The position numbers and the translations under genes are program-made. The notes below the pieces were generated by a model. The model searched no databases. It had not been told where the DNA came from and was given only the letters and a program-made list of their open reading frames with translations. Shown in pieces: positions 56,540 to 64,000 of a stretch of DNA of 64,000 nt; positions within the stretch are counted from its first letter, which is position 1, and every line of letters begins with the position of its first letter. Source of the DNA: an uncultured Agromyces sp. (lineage in GTDB: Bacteria > Actinomycetota > Actinomycetes > Actinomycetales > Microbacteriaceae); the NCBI GenBank assembly GCA_913053875.1, contig CAJXGN010000001.1, forward strand, positions 124,001-188,000, in the 5' to 3' direction.

Positions 56540-57736
56540 TTAGCCTGCGACCGGAGGTGCGACGGTCTCAGCGTCGACCGACTCGATCAGCTCGGGCACC
56601 CAGGCACCGCCGTCGTCGACCAGGCTGACCTGGTACATCTCCTGGACGACCGCGTGGTCCTCGGCGCGGACCGTGACCTCGCCCTTGACGGAGTCGAACG
56701 TGGCACCCTCGAGCGCGGCGATCATGTCGTCGACCGAGTCGCCTGCGCGGACGGCCTCGACGATCATCTGCGCGGCGAGGAAGCCGTCGGGCGAGAACAG
56801 GTCGCCGACCATGCCCTCCGACTCGAGGTACTCGAGCATCGCGGCCTCGGCGTCGCTGCCGCTCGCGCCCGCGAAGTAGTGGTTCAGGAAGCTGATGTCG
56901 CCCGATGCGTCGCCGTAGGCGCCGTACGTCGCGACATCGCCGAGGCCGGTGACGACCGGGGCCACGTCGAACACGCCCTGCTGCTGCAGCGCGGTCCACA
57001 TCGCACCCGAGCTCGCGCCCGCCCAGGCCACGAAGATCAGGTCGGGCTCCGCGTCGATGAGCTGCTGCGCGAACGGGGTGAACTCGGTCGCGTCCTCGGC
57101 GACGAGCACGCCGTCGACGGTCGCGCCCTGGCCGCCGAGCACGGCCTCGACGCCGGCGAGGTTGCCCTGGCCGAACGCGGTGTCCTGCGCGAAGACCACG
57201 ACGCTCTTGCCCGCCGCGTCGCCGATGAAGGTGCCGGCGGTCGCGACGTCCTGGTAGGTCTGGCGACCCGAGCGGAAGGTGTACTCGTTCACTCCGGTGA
57301 TCGCGTCGGCCGCTGCCGGGCCCGAGATGTAGAGCACCTGGTTCTGCGCGGCCTGCTCGGCGAGCGCGGTGGCGATGCCCGACGAGACGGTGCCGGCGAG
57401 GATGGTGGTGCCCTGGCCGATGAGGTCCTTGGCCTGGGAGACGGCCGTGTCGGGGTTGCCCTGGTCGTCCGACCAGGTGATGTCGAGCTCGCGGCCGTCG
57501 ACGGTGCCGGTGCCGTCGGTCGCATAGTCGAGACCGGCCTCGAAGCCGGCCGTGTAGGCCTCGCCGTACGCGGCGAGCGGTCCCGTCTGGGACGTGATCA
57601 TGCCGATGCTGACCGGAGCGGCGGTCTCGCCGCCTGCGTCGTCTCCGCCGTCGGCGGCGGTCGGCGCGCAGCCGACCAGGGCGAACGCCGACGCGGCGAG
57701 AACGCCGGCGGCAAGGTACTTCTTCGTAACCCGCAT
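56540..57736 (-). CDS. livK: ABC transporter substrate-binding lipoprotein (LivK type)
   Basis: A 398-residue type-I periplasmic-binding-fold lipoprotein that delivers substrate to the LivHMGF permease. The signal peptide ends in the lipobox LVGC (Cys23), followed by an Asp/Gly linker, then the two-lobe binding domain starting SIGMITSQTGPLAAYGE. The ATG is preceded by GAGAGG; a TTG five codons upstream is less likely. It is the first gene of the long operon, so its promoter region controls the whole string. Confidence 0.93.
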   Translation of the reverse strand: MRVTKKYLAAGVLAASAFALVGCAPTAADGGDDAGGETAAPVSIGMITSQTGPLAAYGEAYTAGFEAGLDYATDGTGTVDGRELDITWSDDQGNPDTAVSQAKDLIGQGTTILAGTVSSGIATALAEQAAQNQVLYISGPAAADAITGVNEYTFRSGRQTYQDVATAGTFIGDAAGKSVVVFAQDTAFGQGNLAGVEAVLGGQGATVDGVLVAEDATEFTPFAQQLIDAEPDLIFVAWAGASSGAMWTALQQQGVFDVAPVVTGLGDVATYGAYGDASGDISFLNHYFAGASGSDAEAAMLEYLESEGMVGDLFSPDGFLAAQMIVEAVRAGDSVDDMIAALEGATFDSVKGEVTVRAEDHAVVQEMYQVSLVDDGGAWVPELIESVDAETVAPPVAG

Positions 57737-57776
57737 TGGTATGCCTCTCAAGGAAGGTGTGACTGCAGTGTCGGTT

Positions 57777-57802
57777 GAAACCTGACAGGTGGTTCAGGTT
57801 TC
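57777..57802. promoter_or_regulatory. Operator between livK and the divergent thiolase gene
   Basis: Arms GAAACCTGA and TCAGGTTTC are perfectly complementary with an 8-base spacer; inside it ACCTGACAGGT forms a second, overlapping palindrome. It lies close to both divergent promoters, so one regulator could control both. The TetR encoded in the operon is the best candidate. Confidence 0.65.
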
Positions 57803-57809
57803 AGAAATG

Positions 57810-57815
57810 TACACT
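57810..57815 (+). promoter_or_regulatory. -10 element of the thiolase promoter
   Basis: TACACT lies 7 bases after the operator, which would then cover the -35 zone. The leader to the ATG at 57879 is ~57 bases. Confidence 0.4.
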
Positions 57816-57878
57816 AGGCCGCAGTGGGCGAGTGCGCAACTCGCTCTCCACAACCCGGACGAAGGAGTCACGAACGCG

Positions 57879-59069
57879 ATGAGCAGCACCCCCAACGACG
57901 TCGTCATCATCGGCGGCGCACGCACCCCGCAGGGCCGCGTCAACGGCGCGTTCGCCCGCCTGTCGGCCGTCGAGCTCGGCACCGCCGCGATCCGCGGCGC
58001 CCTCGAGCGCACCGGGGTCTCCCCCGACGACGTCGACGCCGTGCTGATGGGCCAGGTGCTGCAGGCCGGCGCCGGCCAGAACCCCGCGAAGCAGAGCGCG
58101 AACGCCGCCGGCATCCCCTGGCGCGTGCCCGCCATGACGCTCAACAAGGTGTGCCTGTCCGGCCTCGCCGCGGTCGTCGACGCCGCGCGCATGATCCGCC
58201 TCGGCGAGGCATCCGTCGTCGTCGCCGGCGGCCAGGAGTCGATGACCAACGCGCCCCACCTGCTGCCCGGCTCGCGCCGCGGCTGGCCGTACGGCAGCGT
58301 CACCATGCTCGACCACGCCGCGTACGACGGCCTCACCGACGCGTTCGACGGAGACTCGATGGGCGCGTCGACCGAGCGCGTGAACGAGCGGCTCGGCCTC
58401 GAGCGCGCCGAGCAGGACGAGATCGCCGCGGCCTCGCACCAGCGCGCGGCCGCCGCGCAGGCCGCCGGCCTGTTCGACGACGAGATCGTGCCGGTCGACG
58501 TGCCGCAGCGCAAGGGCGACCCGGTGACGGTCTCGGCCGACGAGGGCGTGCGCGGCGACTCCACGGTCGACGTGCTCGGGCGCCTCCGCCCCGCGTTCGC
58601 CGCCGAGGGCACCATCACCGCCGGCAACTCGTCGCCGCTGAGCGACGGCGCCTCGGCGCTCGTCGTCGCGTCGCGCACGTGGGCCGAGGAGCACGGACTG
58701 TCGTGGCTCGCCGTCGTCGAGTCCTCGGGCCACGTCGCCGGCCCCGACAACTCGCTGCACTCGCAGCCCGCCAACGCCATCGCGGCGGCCCTCGCCCGAC
58801 ACGGCTGGGAGGTCTCCGACCTCGACCACATCGAGATCAACGAGGCGTTCGCGGCCGTGTCGCTGCAGTCGTCGCGCGACCTCGGGGTCTCCGCGGAGGT
58901 CGTGAACCCCGACGGCGGCGCCATCTCGCTCGGGCATCCGATCGGGGCATCCGGCGCCCGCCTCGCCCTGCACGCGGCACTGGCGCTCTCGCGTCGCGGT
59001 TCGGGCCGCGCGGCGGTCGCGCTCTGCGGCGGCGGCGGCCAAGGCGATGCGCTGCTCCTCTCGCGCTGA
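57879..59069 (+). CDS. Acetyl-CoA acetyltransferase (thiolase)
   Basis: A 396-residue thiolase with the nucleophilic Cys in LNKVCLSGLAAVV, the His in GGAISLGHPIGASGA and the second Cys in VALCGGGGQGDA, a form typical of the biosynthetic/acetoacetyl-CoA type. It diverges from the liv/hydroxyacid operon and shares its operator region, so it likely performs the last step, acetoacetyl-CoA to two acetyl-CoA. The ATG follows GAAGGAG with an 11-base spacing. Confidence 0.94.
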   Translation: MSSTPNDVVIIGGARTPQGRVNGAFARLSAVELGTAAIRGALERTGVSPDDVDAVLMGQVLQAGAGQNPAKQSANAAGIPWRVPAMTLNKVCLSGLAAVVDAARMIRLGEASVVVAGGQESMTNAPHLLPGSRRGWPYGSVTMLDHAAYDGLTDAFDGDSMGASTERVNERLGLERAEQDEIAAASHQRAAAAQAAGLFDDEIVPVDVPQRKGDPVTVSADEGVRGDSTVDVLGRLRPAFAAEGTITAGNSSPLSDGASALVVASRTWAEEHGLSWLAVVESSGHVAGPDNSLHSQPANAIAAALARHGWEVSDLDHIEINEAFAAVSLQSSRDLGVSAEVVNPDGGAISLGHPIGASGARLALHAALALSRRGSGRAAVALCGGGGQGDALLLSR

Positions 59070-59079
59070 TCGCGGGGTG

Positions 59080-59217
59080 CGTCGCTTTTCAGGAGCCCCG
59101 GCCGACCCGGCGGTGGATTCCGCTGGAACGTGCGCGAAGGCGCACGCATCCGGCAATTTGCGGTCGGATGCCGCAGGAATCCACCGGCGCACCCTGGGGC
59201 GTTCCTGAAAAGCGACG
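59080..59217. repeat. 138-bp symmetric inverted-repeat element (MITE/REPIN-like)
   Basis: The outer arms are 15 bases long and perfectly complementary (59080-59094 with 59203-59217; CGTCGCTTTTCAGGA). A second pair of 10 bases (GGTGGATTCC at 59112-59121 with 59176-59185) lies inside. At the centre there are two side-by-side hairpins, GTGCGC/GCGCAC (59130-59145) and GCATCCG/CGGATGC (59146-59171). It contains no gene and fills the gap between convergent thiolase and histidine kinase genes. A small mobile repeat or structured 3'-end element are both possible. Confidence 0.8.
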
Positions 59218-59218
59218 A

Positions 59219-60457
59219 CTACGTCGCAGAGTTGGCGCTCCAGGGGAGGCGGGCGCGCACGCGCGCGCCGCCGAACGGTGAGACGGTGCACTCGAGCGTG
59301 CCGCCGAGATCGGCAGTGCGCTCCCGCACGTCGAGCAACGCGTCGTCCGGGCGGCCGTCGAAGCCGGGACCGTCGTCGTCGATCACCAGGTCGAGCACGT
59401 CGCCGGTGCGGGCGAGTGAGACGAACGCCGACCCTGCAGCGCTCCGCACGGCGGCGGCGAGCGCCTCCTGCACGATCGCGTACGCCGCGAGCTGCACGGG
59501 CGCGGCGGGCGGCGTCGCGAGCCGGTCGTGCAGCTCGGCGTCGAGACCGGCGCGCACGAAGCCGTCGATCAGGTCGGGCAGCGCCGCGAGATCGGCCCGC
59601 GGGTCGAGCGCTCCCACGGGGCTCTCACCGCCGAGCACGCCGAGCGCCTCGCGCACCTCGTCGAGTGCGGTGCGGCTCGTTGCGGTGATGCGCGCGAGCG
59701 TCAGGCGAGCCTGCTCGGGATCCTGCTCGACCAATTCGAGCGCGGCACCCGAGTCGACGTTGATCCGCACGAGCGAACGCGCGAGCACGTCGTGCAACTG
59801 CCGGGCGATGCGGGCCCGCTCGGCGCGCTCGGCCCGGCGCTGCCGCCGTTCGAGCTCTGCGCGCAGCTGCGCCAGGCGGGCACGCCTGCGGCCGAGCACC
59901 GCGCCCAGCGCGACGCACGCCCCGAGCACCGCGGTGACGAGGGCGATGCGCAGCGGATGCCACGTCAGCCCCAGTTCCGGCCCGAGGGCGAGGCACGCCA
60001 CCCACACGGTCGACACCGACGCGAGCGTCCAGCCGAGGGCGCCGCGGGCCGCACCGAGCACGATCGCCACCGCCAGTGCCACGTACGGCACCCCCGCGTC
60101 GGGCGCGAGGAGCAGGTCGAGCGCGGCCAGCGCGGCCACCACCGCGACGGTCGGACCGGGCAGGCGCCGCGATGCCAGCAGCGCCGTCGGGCCCGCGATC
60201 GCCAGCAGCACCGCCAGCGCCCCGGCGAGCGGCGACTCCGCGACGCGCAGGGCGACCCAGATCGCGGCGGGCACCTGCACGAGCGCGCTCAGCACGACCG
60301 GCGCGAGCAGGCCCAGCAGGTCGCCGCGTCGCCCGGCGGCATCGACGGCCGGTGCCGGCGGCAGGACGCGGGCCGCGCCGCCCCGGGGCATCCGCTCGTG
60401 GGAGGAGGCCCTGGTCGGTGGCGACGTGACGCTCACGTCGGTGGATCGGTACGGCAC
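59219..60457 (-). CDS. Orphan sensor histidine kinase (NarL/DesK type) with degenerate N-box
   Basis: A 412-residue membrane kinase. About five or six hydrophobic segments (45-190) precede a HisKA_3 dimerisation region with the phosphorylatable His in ARQLHDVLARSL (His222) and an ATPase domain with DDDGPGF. The N-box reads VQEALAAAVRSA, so the Asn that coordinates Mg-ATP is replaced by Ala. No response regulator gene adjoins it. The GTG start is 1 base after the rseP stop. It may be a pseudokinase or sensor partner; this is inferred. Confidence 0.82.
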   Translation of the reverse strand: MPYRSTDVSVTSPPTRASSHERMPRGGAARVLPPAPAVDAAGRRGDLLGLLAPVVLSALVQVPAAIWVALRVAESPLAGALAVLLAIAGPTALLASRRLPGPTVAVVAALAALDLLLAPDAGVPYVALAVAIVLGAARGALGWTLASVSTVWVACLALGPELGLTWHPLRIALVTAVLGACVALGAVLGRRRARLAQLRAELERRQRRAERAERARIARQLHDVLARSLVRINVDSGAALELVEQDPEQARLTLARITATSRTALDEVREALGVLGGESPVGALDPRADLAALPDLIDGFVRAGLDAELHDRLATPPAAPVQLAAYAIVQEALAAAVRSAAGSAFVSLARTGDVLDLVIDDDGPGFDGRPDDALLDVRERTADLGGTLECTVSPFGGARVRARLPWSANSAT

Positions 60458-60458
60458 G

Positions 60459-61892
60459 TCAGAGGATCGAGATGGGCTTGACGATGTCGGCGTAGATGAG
60501 CAGGGCGCTCATGGCGCCGAGCACGACCACGACCGCGAGGGTCACGGGCATGAACTTGGCCATGTCGACGGGACCGGGGTCGGGCCGGCGGAACAGCTTC
60601 GCGAATCCGCGCCGCACCGCCTCCCAGAGCGCGCCGGCAACGTGGCCACCGTCGAGCGGCAGCAGCGGGATGAGGTTGAAGACGAAGAGGGCGACGTTCA
60701 GCGATGCGAGGATGCCGATGAGGCCGGCCGCCTTGTTCGCGATCGGGATCTCGTCGATGCTCGCGATCTCGCCCGCGACGCGACCGACGCCGACCACGCT
60801 GATCGGCCCGTTCGGGTCGCGCTCCTCGGCGCCGAACGCGGCCTGCGCCACGTCGACCATGCGCTGGGGCAGGTTGAGGATGATGCCGCCGACCGCCTGC
60901 ACGTTGTCGCCGACGGCGGGCAGCACGGCGGTGACCGGCTGCTGCACGGTCTCCGACGCCGGGCCGACGCCCACGAAGCCCACCTCCTCGGTGAGGGGCT
61001 CGCCGCTCGCGTCCTCGCGGATCGAGCCGTCGTCGGCGTAGACGTAGCGCTCGGTGAGCCGCGACGTCACGGTGAGCGTGGTCTCGGCCCCGCCGCGCTC
61101 GACCACGAGCGCCAGCGGCTGGCCCGCGTTCGCCCGCACGACCTCGGTGAATCCGGCCCAGCTCTCGATCGGCTCCCCCGCGATCGACACCAACCGGTCG
61201 CCGGGCTGCACGCCCGCCTCGGCGCCCGGGGCGGCCGCGTCGCCCGGCTCGCACTCCTGGCTGGCGCTCGTCGCCGGCACCACGCACTCCGACACCGAAC
61301 CGATCGTCGTGCTGGGCTGCGCGATCCCGAAGCCCATCAGCAGCACGGCATAGAGCACCACCGCGAGCAGCAGGTTCATGAACGGCCCGCCGAGCATGAT
61401 GACGATGCGCTTCCAGACCGGCAGCTTGTAGAACGCGCGGTCCTCCTCACCGGGGCCGATCGTGTCGGCGCTCGCGCTGCGGGCGTCCTCCGCGAGCGAC
61501 TGGAAGAACCCGGTGCTGCCGTTGCGGGCACTGGATGCCCCGACGGGCATGCGTCGCGGAGCGGCGGTCGCGTCCGCCGTCTGGGCATCCGACTCGCCCA
61601 GGTCGGCGAGCGGGCCGACGTCGGTCGCGGCGTCCGCCGCTCGATGCTTCTCGGGCGGGAACATGCCGATCATCGAGATGTACCCGCCGAGCGGGATGGC
61701 CTTCACGCCGTACTCGGTCTCGCCGCGGCGCGTCGACCACATGGTCGGGCCGAAGCCGATCATGTACTGCGTGACCTTGACCTTGAACAGCTTCGCGGGC
61801 AGCAGGTGCCCGATCTCGTGCAGGCCGATGGACACGGCGAGCCCGAGGGCGATGATGACGACGCCCAGGATGAAGGCCAGCACGGAGTCCAC
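60459..61892 (-). CDS. rseP: Site-2 metalloprotease RseP/Rip1 type
   Basis: This intramembrane zinc protease cleaves anti-sigma factors and other membrane substrates. The HEIGH zinc motif is near the N-terminus, a PDZ domain lies at about 230-310, and NLIPLLPLDGGH provides the third ligand. The 477-residue protein is longer than usual because of an Ala/Ser/Asp-rich cytoplasmic insertion of about 70 residues after GMFPPEKH. The GTG at 61892 is chosen because a TACGCT -10 ends 6 bases upstream; another GTG two codons earlier touches that element. It follows dxr. Confidence 0.92.
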   Translation of the reverse strand: MDSVLAFILGVVIIALGLAVSIGLHEIGHLLPAKLFKVKVTQYMIGFGPTMWSTRRGETEYGVKAIPLGGYISMIGMFPPEKHRAADAATDVGPLADLGESDAQTADATAAPRRMPVGASSARNGSTGFFQSLAEDARSASADTIGPGEEDRAFYKLPVWKRIVIMLGGPFMNLLLAVVLYAVLLMGFGIAQPSTTIGSVSECVVPATSASQECEPGDAAAPGAEAGVQPGDRLVSIAGEPIESWAGFTEVVRANAGQPLALVVERGGAETTLTVTSRLTERYVYADDGSIREDASGEPLTEEVGFVGVGPASETVQQPVTAVLPAVGDNVQAVGGIILNLPQRMVDVAQAAFGAEERDPNGPISVVGVGRVAGEIASIDEIPIANKAAGLIGILASLNVALFVFNLIPLLPLDGGHVAGALWEAVRRGFAKLFRRPDPGPVDMAKFMPVTLAVVVVLGAMSALLIYADIVKPISIL

Positions 61893-61898
61893 CGACAC

Positions 61899-61904
61899 AG
61901 CGTA
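61899..61904 (-). promoter_or_regulatory. -10 element of a leaderless rseP transcript
   Basis: TACGCT on the minus strand ends 6 bases before the GTG at 61892, the same spacing as for proS and dxr, and so decides the start codon. Confidence 0.4.
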
Positions 61905-61955
61905 TCGCCGCTGCGCTGTGAACCGGCTGGTCGTCGGCCCCTGGTCGGGGCGTCG

Positions 61956-63041
61956 TCAGGCGGCGGCGATGCGCACGTCGGCGGCGCGCCGGGCCTCCGC
62001 CTCCGCGGCGGCGAGCGACTCGACGGTCAGCGCGCCCGGCCCCGGCTCGAACGCGTCGACGACGGCCTGCACGGTGTCGACGATGCCGGTGAAGCCGATG
62101 CGCCCGTCGTGGAACGCGGCGACCGCCTGCTCGTTGGCGGCGTTGAACACCGCGGGGAACGCGCCGCCCGCGCGCCCGACCGCCTTGGCGAGCGCGACCG
62201 CCGGGAACGCGGTCTCGTCGAGCGGCTCGAACGCCCACGACTGCGCGGTCGTGAAGTCGAGCGGGCGCCCGACCCCCGCGACCCGGTGCGGCCAGTCCAG
62301 CCCGAGCGAGATGGGCAGCCGCATGTCGGGCGGGGAGGCCTGCGCGATGGTGGAACCGTCGACGAACTCGACCATCGAGTGCACGATCGACTGGGGGTGC
62401 ACGACCACGTCGATGCGGTCGTAGTCCACGTCGAACAGCAGGTGCGCCTCGATGACCTCGAGGCCCTTGTTCACGAGCGTGGCGGAGTTCGTGGTGACGA
62501 CGAGCCCCATGTCCCAGGTGGGGTGCGCGAGTGCGTCGGCCGGCGTCACGTCGGCGAGCTCGGCGCGGGTGCGCCCGCGGAACGGCCCGCCCGAGGCGGT
62601 GAGCACGAGCCGGCGGATCTCGTCGTGCGTGCCGGCGTGCAGCGCCTGCGCGATCGCGCTGTGCTCGGAGTCGACCGGCACGATCTGGCCGGGAGCGGCG
62701 ATGCCGGTGACGAGCTCGCCGCCGACGATGAGCGACTCCTTGTTCGCGAGCGCGAGCGTGCGGCCCTCCTCGAGCGCGGCGAGGGTCGGCGCCAGCCCGA
62801 CCGAGCCCGTGATGCCGTTCAGCACCACGTCGGCCTCGACGTCGCGCACCAGCGCGACGGCCTCGTCGACGCCGACCGCGGTGTGCTCGACGCCGAACCG
62901 CTCGGCCTGCGCGGCGAGCCCGTCGACGTCGCTGCCGACGCCCAGGCCGACCACGCGGAAGCGATCGGGCGCGCCCGCGATGACGTCGAGCGCCTGCGTG
63001 CCGATGGAGCCGGTGGAACCGAGGATGAGGACGCTGCGCAC
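61956..63041 (-). CDS. dxr: 1-Deoxy-D-xylulose 5-phosphate reductoisomerase
   Basis: Dxr converts DXP to MEP, the first committed step of the MEP pathway, with NADPH. The 361-residue protein has the cofactor motif [23 protein letters not shown], the metal-binding DSEHSAI and the substrate loop TASGGPF. The GTG start is supported by a TAGGGT -10 six bases upstream. ispG of the same pathway is in the window but ~15 kb away. Confidence 0.96.
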   Translation of the reverse strand: MRSVLILGSTGSIGTQALDVIAGAPDRFRVVGLGVGSDVDGLAAQAERFGVEHTAVGVDEAVALVRDVEADVVLNGITGSVGLAPTLAALEEGRTLALANKESLIVGGELVTGIAAPGQIVPVDSEHSAIAQALHAGTHDEIRRLVLTASGGPFRGRTRAELADVTPADALAHPTWDMGLVVTTNSATLVNKGLEVIEAHLLFDVDYDRIDVVVHPQSIVHSMVEFVDGSTIAQASPPDMRLPISLGLDWPHRVAGVGRPLDFTTAQSWAFEPLDETAFPAVALAKAVGRAGGAFPAVFNAANEQAVAAFHDGRIGFTGIVDTVQAVVDAFEPGPGALTVESLAAAEAEARRAADVRIAAA

Positions 63042-63047
63042 GACCCC

Positions 63048-63053
63048 ACCCTA
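63048..63053 (-). promoter_or_regulatory. -10 element of a leaderless dxr transcript
   Basis: TAGGGT on the minus strand ends 6 bases before the GTG at 63041; the same hexamer and spacing precede the acyltransferase gene at 63853. Confidence 0.55.
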
Positions 63054-63125
63054 CGGGTCGGTCACCCCTCGGTCACCGTATGTCGCGTCGGGCTCGGATG
63101 CTCGTGGGCGGCGCGGCCGCGGCCG

Positions 63126-63758
63126 TCAACCGAGCACGGCGACGGCGGCCACCCAGCCGCCGCCGACCGGCACGCCGTGGAACTCGGGCGCGGCGCCGAG
63201 CGCGTCGAACTCGGGAACCGAGCGCTCCATGCGCCCCGGCGCGTCGTCGGGCATCGAGAGCGCGATGCGCGCCGGCTCGAGGAACCGCGTGTGCCCGACC
63301 GCGCGCAGCAGCGCGGCCTTGCGCGCCCAGAGTGCGGCGCGCGCGACCCGCCGCTCCTCGTCGCCCATCGCGTCGAGCGCGGTACGCTCGGTCGGATGGA
63401 ACGCGGCGAGGTCGATCGCCGGTGCGTCGACGAGGTCGACGGGCTCGATCGCGAGGCCCACCGTGCGACGTCGGTCGACGACCGCGACCCCCAGCCGCGG
63501 TGCGGCCGCAGCGTCGGCGTACCAGCGCCCGCCGGACGCGGTGGTCGGGTATCCGACGACGGGGGCCGCATGGCGCGCGCCGCACGCCGTGCACGACCAG
63601 TCGAGCTCGATGTCGTCGGACGGCACCTCGGCGCGGTCGGCGAGCAGTGCGCGCAGCACCGCCGTGGCCGAGGGCGCCCGCCGCGCGGTGCGATGCACGA
63701 AGACGCTCGGCCCGCGCTCGCCGAGCTCGAACCGATCACCGTCCTGCGTCGCATCCAT
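63126..63758 (-). CDS. 4'-Phosphopantetheinyl transferase-like protein, divergent
   Basis: A 210-residue protein resembling the Sfp-type phosphopantetheinyl transferase fold: GLAIEPVDL (101-109) stands where active enzymes have the Mg-binding G-D-x-E segment, and FHPTERTALDAM then WARKAALLRAVG (144-155) match the F-x-x-x-E and W-x-x-K-E-A-x-x-K-x-x-G regions. The Asp of the first motif and the Glu after Lys in the second are both Ala. It may therefore be inactive or use a different chemistry. A C-x2-C pair occurs at 56-59. The ATG follows GGAGCG. Confidence 0.6.
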   Translation of the reverse strand: MDATQDGDRFELGERGPSVFVHRTARRAPSATAVLRALLADRAEVPSDDIELDWSCTACGARHAAPVVGYPTTASGGRWYADAAAAPRLGVAVVDRRRTVGLAIEPVDLVDAPAIDLAAFHPTERTALDAMGDEERRVARAALWARKAALLRAVGHTRFLEPARIALSMPDDAPGRMERSVPEFDALGAAPEFHGVPVGGGWVAAVAVLG

Positions 63759-63840
63759 CGCTCCATGATGCCGTGTCGCGGCGCCCGAACCCGTGCGCCC
63801 CGCTCTCCACCGCATGGCGGGCACCGCATGCACCCGCGGG

Positions 63841-63846
63841 TAGGGT
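63841..63846 (+). promoter_or_regulatory. -10 element of a leaderless acyltransferase transcript
   Basis: TAGGGT ends 6 bases before the GTG at 63853. No ribosome binding site is present. Confidence 0.5.
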
Positions 63847-63852
63847 CGTCGC

Positions 63853-64000
63853 GTGACCGCTCCGAGCGCGCGCCGCGCCACCCGACCCGGACTCGTCTAC
63901 TACGTGGTGCGCGGCATCCTGCGACCGCTGGCGCTGCTGCTGTACCGCCCCACGATCACGGGTCGCGAGCACGTGCCCCGCACCGGCCCGGTGATCATCG
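63853..64000 (+). CDS. 1-Acyl-sn-glycerol-3-phosphate acyltransferase family (partial)
   Basis: Only the first 49 codons are in the window. The hydrophobic stretch ILRPLALLLYRPTITG followed by REHVPRTGPVII is the standard approach to the H-x4-D catalytic motif of PlsC-type acyltransferases, which would lie just beyond the window end. The GTG start is fixed by the TAGGGT element 6 bases upstream. It diverges from the phosphopantetheinyl transferase-like gene. Confidence 0.8.
   Translation, partial: MTAPSARRATRPGLVYYVVRGILRPLALLLYRPTITGREHVPRTGPVII

Overview
The window is very GC-rich, densely coded DNA from an actinobacterium, most likely a Microbacteriaceae member related to Agromyces. This rests on overall base composition, frequent GTG starts, GTGA/ATGA stop-start overlaps, many apparently leaderless promoters and the gene content; the genus is an inference. 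I see no tRNA, rRNA, CRISPR array, transposase or phage gene.

The backbone is the conserved actinobacterial housekeeping order, mostly on the minus strand: dxr and rseP (60.5-63.0 kb), ispG (45.2-46.3 kb), proS (17.6-19.4 kb), nusA-ylxR-infB-rbfA (9.8-14.4 kb) and truB-ribF (5.2-7.9 kb). Catabolic blocks sit inside it: about 26 kb between proS and ispG, and about 14 kb between ispG and rseP. panE-like and mutY genes lie between rbfA and truB. rimP, which normally precedes nusA, is absent.

Region by region. 0-4.1 kb is a deoxyribose operon (SorC/DeoR-type regulator, deoC, two aldehyde dehydrogenases) with a palindrome over its promoter. 4.3-5.2 kb is a ROK-family sugar kinase. 5.2-19.4 kb is translation, riboflavin and repair housekeeping plus an amino-acid symporter. 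19.5-23.8 kb is a GntR-controlled 2-methylcitrate (propionate) operon. 23.8-26.8 kb is an SDR, an APH-fold kinase and an acyl-CoA dehydrogenase, translationally coupled; this resembles the phosphorylation route for 4-hydroxyacyl-CoAs. 27.0-32.6 kb is a beta-oxidation operon. 32.6-39.0 kb holds three TetR regulators, an aldehyde dehydrogenase and an acyl-CoA synthetase with a GXWXG/DUF4334 protein. 39.1-41.8 kb is etfBA coupled to a b-type membrane cytochrome. 41.8-45.1 kb is a nucleobase permease, pyrrolidone-carboxylate peptidase and a lipoprotein.

46.6-57.7 kb is one long minus-strand gene string: a Liv-type ABC transporter, acyl-CoA synthetase, TetR, 3-hydroxybutyrate-type dehydrogenase, hydrolase, two-subunit 3-oxoacid CoA-transferase and a second hydrolase. 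A divergent thiolase at 57.9 kb shares its control region. Together these could import a hydroxy- or keto-acid (or its ester) and convert it to acetyl-CoA. A 138-bp symmetric inverted-repeat element closes this block next to an orphan histidine kinase.

The genes fit one metabolic theme. Short- and medium-chain acids are activated and oxidised, electrons go to ETF and perhaps to a membrane cytochrome, and propionyl-CoA is handled by the methylcitrate cycle. Several TetR/GntR genes lie beside palindromes that overlap recognisable promoters.
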